DNA of 64,000 nt from Sulfurimicrobium sp. (GTDB taxonomy: Bacteria > Pseudomonadota > Gammaproteobacteria > Burkholderiales > Sulfuricellaceae), in assembly GCA_030652035.1 (NCBI GenBank), contig JAUSBJ010000019.1:1-64000 (forward strand), in the 5' to 3' direction. Both the position numbers and the translations under genes were made by a program. Below, piece after piece: positions 59,472 through 64,000 of the stretch (position 1 is the stretch's first letter; each line of letters begins with the position of its first letter). The notes beneath the pieces are model-generated. The model did no database searches. It had not been told where the DNA came from and was given only the letters and a program-made list of their open reading frames with translations.

Positions 59472-60316
59472 AAATTCCCAAGAGGCTCCAGCCGCTGGTC
59501 GAAGACGGCCTGGTCGACGACGTCGTCCGGCAGCTCATGAGCGGCAAGGAGGCGATGGTCTTCGTGGTGCGCTGCGGAGACGAGGTGCGTTGTGCCAAGG
59601 TTTACAAGGAAGCCAACAAACGCAGCTTCCGCCAGAGCGTGGACTACACCGAGGGGCGCAAGGTCAGGAACAGCCGCCAGGCGCGCGCCATGGAGAAGGG
59701 CTCGCGCTTTGGCCGCCAGGCACAGGAGGAGGCATGGCAGAGTGCCGAGGTGGATGCCCTGTACCGCCTCGCCGCCGCCGGCGTGCGCGTACCCAAGCCC
59801 TACAACTTCCATGAGGGCGTGCTGCTCATGGAACTGGTGACCGACATCGACGGCAATGCCGCGCCGCGGCTGAATGACGTGGTGCTGACCGAAGAACTGG
59901 CACGCGCCTACCATCACGCCCTGCTTCTGGAAGTGGTGCGCATGCTGTGCGCCGGCGTGGTGCACGGCGACCTGTCCGAATTCAACATCCTGGTCGGCGC
60001 CGACGGGCCGGTCATCATCGACCTGCCGCAAGCAGTCGACGCCGCGGGCAACAAGAACGCCAGCAGCATGCTGGAACGGGACGTCGAAAACCTGACGAAT
60101 TACTTCGGGCGTTTCGCGCCGGCGCTGCGCAGGACGGATTATGGCAAGGAAATCTGGTCGCTCTATGAGAAGGGCGAGTTGCATACCGGGGTCAAGCTGA
60201 CCGGGCGCTTCGAGCGCAACGAAAAGCCGGCCGATCTCGGCGGCGTGATGCGCGAGATCAATGCTGCGCTCGCCGCCGAAGCAGCACGCCTGCGCCCGCA
60301 GGAAACGGAACCATAA
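59468..60316 (+). CDS. RIO1-like protein kinase
   Basis: 282 residues from the ATG at 59468, set by the overlap. RIO kinase core: nucleotide loop around SGKEAMVFVVRCG, Lys of CAKVYKEAN, the flexible loop RSFRQSVDYTEGRKV, hinge MELVTDI, catalytic HGDLSEFNILV and metal site IIDLPQAVD. Eukaryote/archaeal RIO1 acts in ribosome maturation; bacterial members are found in proteobacteria with unknown targets. Confidence 0.92.
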   Translation: MKIPKRLQPLVEDGLVDDVVRQLMSGKEAMVFVVRCGDEVRCAKVYKEANKRSFRQSVDYTEGRKVRNSRQARAMEKGSRFGRQAQEEAWQSAEVDALYRLAAAGVRVPKPYNFHEGVLLMELVTDIDGNAAPRLNDVVLTEELARAYHHALLLEVVRMLCAGVVHGDLSEFNILVGADGPVIIDLPQAVDAAGNKNASSMLERDVENLTNYFGRFAPALRRTDYGKEIWSLYEKGELHTGVKLTGRFERNEKPADLGGVMREINAALAAEAARLRPQETEP

Positions 60317-60334
60317 ACCCAAAAAAAACAGTTA

Positions 60335-60502
60335 ACCGCAAAGGACGCGAAGGAATGCGAAGAAATTCAGTAGCTTGGGCGGAATTTGCGGCACACCTGA
60401 TGGGTGAGCCATTCAATTTCATTAACACCTTGTATTGCGAGTTGGGCAATAAACCGCCCATCCCTGCCTACCCCGCTTCCGAACCTTCGCGTCCTTTGCG
60501 GT
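60335..60502. repeat. Inverted ACCGCAAAGG repeat around a 130-bp core
   Basis: A 19-bp arm ACCGCAAAGGACGCGAAGG (60335-60353) is perfectly inverted at 60484-60502. It belongs to the same sequence type as the hairpin at 10240. The 130-bp core has no supported gene; a leftward frame across it is not credible. Confidence 0.85.
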
Positions 60503-60507
60503 AAAGA

Positions 60508-60837
60508 ATGATCACAACCACAGACTCCGCTGCCGTCACCTGCGCCACCTGCGAAGCCTGCTGTTGCAGGCTGGAAGTGCTGCTGATGACTGGAGATGAC
60601 ATCCCCCTCCATCTGACGGCGGAGAACCCGTGGGGTGGGCAGGTGATGGCGCGCCTGGAAGATGGCTGGTGCGCGGCGCTGGACAGAAGCACCATGTTGT
60701 GCCGGATATACGCGCGCAGGCCATGGATCTGCGGCGACTACCAGGCGGGAGACAGCGATTGTCTCAAGCAGCGTGCCCAGCTTCTTTCCCAGGCAATTGT
60801 CACGCGTGACATTGTCGCAGCAAAAGAAATCATGTAG
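60508..60837 (+). CDS. YkgJ-type cysteine-cluster protein
   Basis: 109 residues. N-terminal CATCEACCCRLEV and later CAALDR, LCRIYARRPWICGDY and DC give the eight-Cys pattern of the YkgJ/Fli B-like Zn- or Fe-binding family (PF03692). The function is unknown; possible metal sequestration. It starts just after the repeat; the ATG has GGTAAAGA before it, a weak site. Sits directly upstream of the metal-uptake genes. Confidence 0.88.
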   Translation: MITTTDSAAVTCATCEACCCRLEVLLMTGDDIPLHLTAENPWGGQVMARLEDGWCAALDRSTMLCRIYARRPWICGDYQAGDSDCLKQRAQLLSQAIVTRDIVAAKEIM

Positions 60838-60849
60838 GGTAAGCACCCC

Positions 60850-61170
60850 ATGAAAGCCAGATCACGACAACTGCTGTTTCTGCTGCTAGCCATGACCCTG
60901 CTGTTTGCGCAGCAGGGCGCGGCGATTCACGCCCTGTCGCACCTCGGCGAACCCCTGCCCAGCCACTCCCAGCAGGACAAAAAACTCCCGCATTCGTCCG
61001 CCTGCGACAAATGCGTGCTGTATGCCGGCGTCGGCAGCGCCGTTGCCGCCAGCAGCCTGATTATCCCAGCCGGGACGGCCCATGCGCTGCATGTCGCAGC
61101 TGCCCAGCCGGCGCTTCTGTCGCAACTTGCCCGCCTTTACCACGCCCGAGCCCCGCCCTCACTCGTCTGA
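60850..61170 (+). CDS. Small exported His/Cys protein (metal-linked?)
   Basis: 106 residues. Signal peptide-like start (about 1-26), then SHSQQDKKLPHSSACDKC with His and Cys clustering, a second hydrophobic segment (about 60-80) and an Ala-rich end. Resembles DUF2946-type proteins that accompany metal transporters and receptors, but similarity is loose. Located between the YkgJ gene and the porin-ABC cluster, 60 bases from the latter. Binding of a transition metal is a plausible guess only. Confidence 0.65.
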   Translation: MKARSRQLLFLLLAMTLLFAQQGAAIHALSHLGEPLPSHSQQDKKLPHSSACDKCVLYAGVGSAVAASSLIIPAGTAHALHVAAAQPALLSQLARLYHARAPPSLV

Positions 61171-61229
61171 GCAACGCCAACAAACGGCCTTGATGGCCTT
61201 TTTTGATCCTTTGTTTTGACGAGGTTCCC

Positions 61230-62609
61230 ATGTTTAGACGCAAACTCATTGCGTCCGGCATCTCAATGATGCTGGGCGCGCCCCTGTCCGCGTTCGCCGC
61301 GGACAATGCCGAAATGCTGCAAATCCGTAATGAAATCCGTTCCATGAAGCAGAGCTACGAAGCACGCATCGAAGCCCTGGAACAACGCCTGCAACGCGCC
61401 GAGGCCAAGGCCGGCAAGGCGGATAATCGCAACGCCCAGGCTGAAGCAGTGACGGCACAAATCACGAGCAGCGCCCCATCCAGTGTCTCCAACGCTTTCA
61501 ATCCCGCCATATCGCTGATTCTGTCCGGCACCTACTCCAGCCTGTCGCAGGACCCGGCGAACTACCGCATCACCGGCTTCATTCCCGGCGGCGAGATCGA
61601 GCCCGGCACGCGCGGCTTCAGCCTTGCAGAGTCTGAACTGATCGTCAGCGCCAACATCGACCCCAATTTCTATGGCCGCCTCACCCTCGCCCTGGCGCCG
61701 GATAACACCCTGGGCGTGGAAGAGGCGGCGGTCCAGACCACCACGCTGGGGCATGGCTTGACCGCCAAGGCCGGGCGCTTCTATTCCGGCATCGGCTACC
61801 TCAACGAGCAGCACCCGCACGCCTGGGATTTCGTCGATGCGCCGCTTGCCTACAAGGCTTTTCTCGGCCGCCAGTATGGCAATGACGGGATGCAGCTGAA
61901 GTGGGTCGCTCCGACCAATACCTTCCTGGAATTCGGCGCCGAAGCCGGACGCGGCAGCAACTTCCCCGGCTCGGAGCGCAACAAGAACGGCACCGGCTCG
62001 TACGCCCTGTTCGCCCACGTGGGCGACGACATCGGCACGGATCACAGCTGGCGTGCGGGCCTTTCCTGGCTGCACAATACGGCCAAGTCCCGAACCTATG
62101 ACGATCTCGACAGCGCGGGCAATATGGTCAGCAACTCCCTGGATGGAAATAGCCGGCTTTGGCTGGCAGATTTTGTGTGGAAATGGGCGCCCAATGGCAA
62201 TCCTGCCTACCGCAATTTCAAGTTGCAGGGCGAATATTTCCGCCGCCAGGAAATTGGCGACCTGACTTTCGACACCGTCAATCTGGCGAGCATAGACCGT
62301 TACAGCGCCACCCAGTCCGGCTGGTATCTGCAAGGCGTTTACCAGTTCATGCCGCGCTGGCGGGTAGGCCTGCGCGCCGACCGGCTCGATAGCGGCACGG
62401 TGGATTATGGCTCCGTCAACAGCGCAAACCTTTCCGCGCCCGCCTACAATCCCTCGCGCAACAGTCTGATGTTCGATTACTCTCCCAGCGAATACAGCCG
62501 CATGCGCCTGCAACTGGCGCAGGACAAATCGCATCAGGGCGTTACCGACAACCAGTTGTTCCTGCAATACATCATGAGCCTGGGTGCTCATGGCGCGCAT
62601 AAGTTTTAA
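61230..62609 (+). CDS. Outer-membrane porin-like protein of metal-uptake operon
   Basis: 459 residues from the ATG at 61230 (GAGG upstream). Signal peptide (about 1-24, ending AFA), a coiled coil (about 26-70: IRNEIRSMKQSYEARIEALEQ), then a beta barrel of alternating aromatic strands ending in Phe (HKF). The coiled coil before the barrel is typical of trimeric porin-like proteins. Followed by the ZnuA-type gene nine bases later, so a role in bringing metal across the outer membrane is likely. Specificity unknown. Confidence 0.85.
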   Translation: MFRRKLIASGISMMLGAPLSAFAADNAEMLQIRNEIRSMKQSYEARIEALEQRLQRAEAKAGKADNRNAQAEAVTAQITSSAPSSVSNAFNPAISLILSGTYSSLSQDPANYRITGFIPGGEIEPGTRGFSLAESELIVSANIDPNFYGRLTLALAPDNTLGVEEAAVQTTTLGHGLTAKAGRFYSGIGYLNEQHPHAWDFVDAPLAYKAFLGRQYGNDGMQLKWVAPTNTFLEFGAEAGRGSNFPGSERNKNGTGSYALFAHVGDDIGTDHSWRAGLSWLHNTAKSRTYDDLDSAGNMVSNSLDGNSRLWLADFVWKWAPNGNPAYRNFKLQGEYFRRQEIGDLTFDTVNLASIDRYSATQSGWYLQGVYQFMPRWRVGLRADRLDSGTVDYGSVNSANLSAPAYNPSRNSLMFDYSPSEYSRMRLQLAQDKSHQGVTDNQLFLQYIMSLGAHGAHKF

Positions 62610-62618
62610 GGGTCTATC

Positions 62619-63524
62619 ATGCAACGATTGCTTAAACTACTGCTGATCGCCGTGCTGGGTGCATTTCCGCTGCCCGCGCTGGCTGCCCTCAACATCCTCG
62701 CCTGCGAACCTGAATGGGGCGCACTCGCCAACGAACTGGGCGGCAACAAGGTGACGGTCTACAACGCCACCACTGCCCTTCAGGACCCGCACCGCATCCA
62801 GGCCAGGCCCAGCCTGCTGGCCCGCGCCCGCAACGCAGACCTGCTCGCCTGCACCGGGGGGGAACTGGAAGCAGGATGGCTGCCTATCCTGCTGCGCCAG
62901 TCGGGCAACGCCAATATCCAGCCCGGCAAAGCAGGCTATTTCGAGGCTGCAAACTACGTGCAGAAGCTGGAGATCCCGGCACGTCTCGACCGTGCCGAAG
63001 GCGACGTCCATGCCTCCGGCAATCCGCACATCCACACCGACCCGCGCAACATCGCGCTGGTGGCGGATGCGCTGGCCAAACGTCTAAGCCAGCTCGACCC
63101 GGACAATGCCGCGCACTATCAGGCACGTCACAGGGCTTTTGCAGACCAATGGCAAGCCGCTGTTCTGCGCTGGGAAAAACAGGCTGCGCCACTCAAGGGC
63201 ACACCGGTCGTGGTTCAGCACAAAGCCTTTCCCTACCTCAGCCGCTGGCTTGGGTTACAGGAAATCGCGGTGCTTGAGCCCAAGCCCGGCATAGAATCCA
63301 GCAGCGGCCACCTGAGCGAAGTATTTGCCCAGATCACCCGGCAACCGGTAAAGATGGTTTTGCGCGCAGCCTATCAGGATGGACGTTCTTCCGAATGGCT
63401 GGCTGAAAAAGCCAGGATACATGCCGTGAGCCTGCCCTTTACTGTGGGCGGATCAGCGCAGGCCCAGGATCTGTACGGACTGTTCGACGACACCATCCAG
63501 AGGCTCCTGGCTGCCGCAAAATGA
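62619..63524 (+). CDS. znuA: Metal ABC transporter binding protein (ZnuA-like)
   Basis: 301 residues, cluster A-I substrate-binding protein. Signal peptide (about 1-22, ending ALA). Metal-ligand candidates: His in QDPHRIQ, His in ASGNPHIHTDP and the second-lobe region VQHKAFPYLS and EPKPG. The usual His-rich loop of ZnuA is short, so zinc or manganese are both possible. The stop overlaps the permease ATG (ATGA). Confidence 0.87.
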   Translation: MQRLLKLLLIAVLGAFPLPALAALNILACEPEWGALANELGGNKVTVYNATTALQDPHRIQARPSLLARARNADLLACTGGELEAGWLPILLRQSGNANIQPGKAGYFEAANYVQKLEIPARLDRAEGDVHASGNPHIHTDPRNIALVADALAKRLSQLDPDNAAHYQARHRAFADQWQAAVLRWEKQAAPLKGTPVVVQHKAFPYLSRWLGLQEIAVLEPKPGIESSSGHLSEVFAQITRQPVKMVLRAAYQDGRSSEWLAEKARIHAVSLPFTVGGSAQAQDLYGLFDDTIQRLLAAAK

Positions 63525-64000
63525 CGCTTGCCCCCCTTGACCTGAGCCTGCTGCTGCCAGCCTTCCTGGCCGGACTGCTGGTTCTTGCCACCCACGTCCC
63601 CATGGGGATGCAGGTGCTGGCACGGGGGATCGTGTTCATCGACCTGGCGGTGGCCCAGATCGCCGGGCTGGGCGTCATTGCTGCCGACCGCATGGGGTTT
63701 GATCCCCAGGGTTGGGCGGTGCAGCTTTTTGCTGTGAGCGCCGCCCTGGCCGGGGCGGCAATTCTGACCTTCACCGAGAAGCGCTGGCCGGATGTGCAGG
63801 AAGCGCTAATCGGCACCCTGTTCGTGCTGGCAGCCAGCGGCGGGGCTTTGCTGCTGGCCGACAACCCTCATGGCGGCGAGCATCTCAAGGATTTGCTGGT
63901 AGGACAGATTTTGTGGGTCACGCCCTCCCAGCTGTTGCCGGTAGCGCTGCTGACCGCGCTGCTGCTGGTAGCCTGGGGCCGCTGGCGGGAGCGTCTGGGG
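63521..64000 (+). CDS. znuB: Metal ABC transporter permease, 5' part (ZnuB-like)
   Basis: Partial: 160 codons to the window edge, frame still open. Start set by overlap with the binding-protein stop. Hydrophobic, with FLAGLLVLATHVPMGMQVL and the ABC-3 permease reading RGIVFIDLAVAQIAGLGV. Forms the inner-membrane channel for the metal delivered by the preceding protein; the ATPase gene should follow outside. Confidence 0.88.
   Translation, partial: MTLAPLDLSLLLPAFLAGLLVLATHVPMGMQVLARGIVFIDLAVAQIAGLGVIAADRMGFDPQGWAVQLFAVSAALAGAAILTFTEKRWPDVQEALIGTLFVLAASGGALLLADNPHGGEHLKDLLVGQILWVTPSQLLPVALLTALLLVAWGRWRERLG

Noticed and set aside
60367-60846. Leftward 159-codon frame over the repeat core and YkgJ gene
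   Set aside because: Crosses the inverted repeat and lies antisense to a gene with a clear eight-Cys family pattern.
1-64000. CRISPR arrays, tRNA/rRNA genes, prophage, transposases, replication origin
   Set aside because: No regularly spaced repeats with unique spacers, no cloverleaf or rRNA signatures, and no transposase, integrase (other than XerC) or dnaA-box cluster were seen by eye.

Overview
The window looks like a chromosomal stretch of a betaproteobacterium, probably of the order Nitrosomonadales (Sulfuricella/Gallionella-like). I infer this from high GC, tightly packed housekeeping genes and local gene orders typical of the group (dapF-DUF484-xerC; dacC-dat-DUF493-lipB-lipA; pepP-ubiH-ubiH-dsbC; purE-purK). 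No rRNA, tRNA, CRISPR array, transposase or phage gene was found.

Layout. 1-7.4 kb is accessory: three zinc-ribbon membrane proteins (one fused to four BON-like repeats), two paralogous lipoproteins, an exported protein of unknown function and a class-3 lipase with a duplicated tail. 7.4-16.3 kb carries an orphan TonB-like protein, an RNase II family nuclease, Mpl, a DUF2279 protein, exonuclease III, small proteins and polyphosphate:AMP phosphotransferase. 16.5-28.2 kb is the most interesting part: an EAL-CBS-GGDEF protein plus glycosyltransferase, a small protein plus PlcP-like metallophosphoesterase, a second glycosyltransferase, and a dedicated exbD-tonB-receptor-exbB-phosphoesterase cluster. 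Four PhoB-box-like direct repeats (7-bp units at 11-bp period) stand in front of these transcription units, three of them convincing. 28.3-33.4 kb holds diacylglycerol kinase, a CYTH-CHAD protein, an orphan ParA, polyphosphate kinase and YggX. 33.4-37.2 kb has a nested inverted-repeat element, two lauroyl-type acyltransferases and a decayed zone with remains of a diguanylate cyclase and of norD. 37.2-60.3 kb is mostly housekeeping (purine, RNA helicase, DapF, XerC, ubiquinone, peptidoglycan, lipoate). 60.5-64 kb is a metal (probably zinc) uptake cluster that runs off the window.

How the genes work together. The central island reads as a phosphate-starvation programme. Under PhoB control a PlcP-type enzyme would release diacylglycerol from phospholipids, GT4 glycosyltransferases would turn it into glycolipid, and a private TonB system plus a secreted phosphoesterase would harvest organic phosphate. 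Polyphosphate enzymes flank it on both sides. Direct PhoB input into a c-di-GMP enzyme and into a complete TonB/ExbBD set is the unusual part. The PlcP/glycosyltransferase logic rests on known families; the rest is inference from the repeats and gene order.
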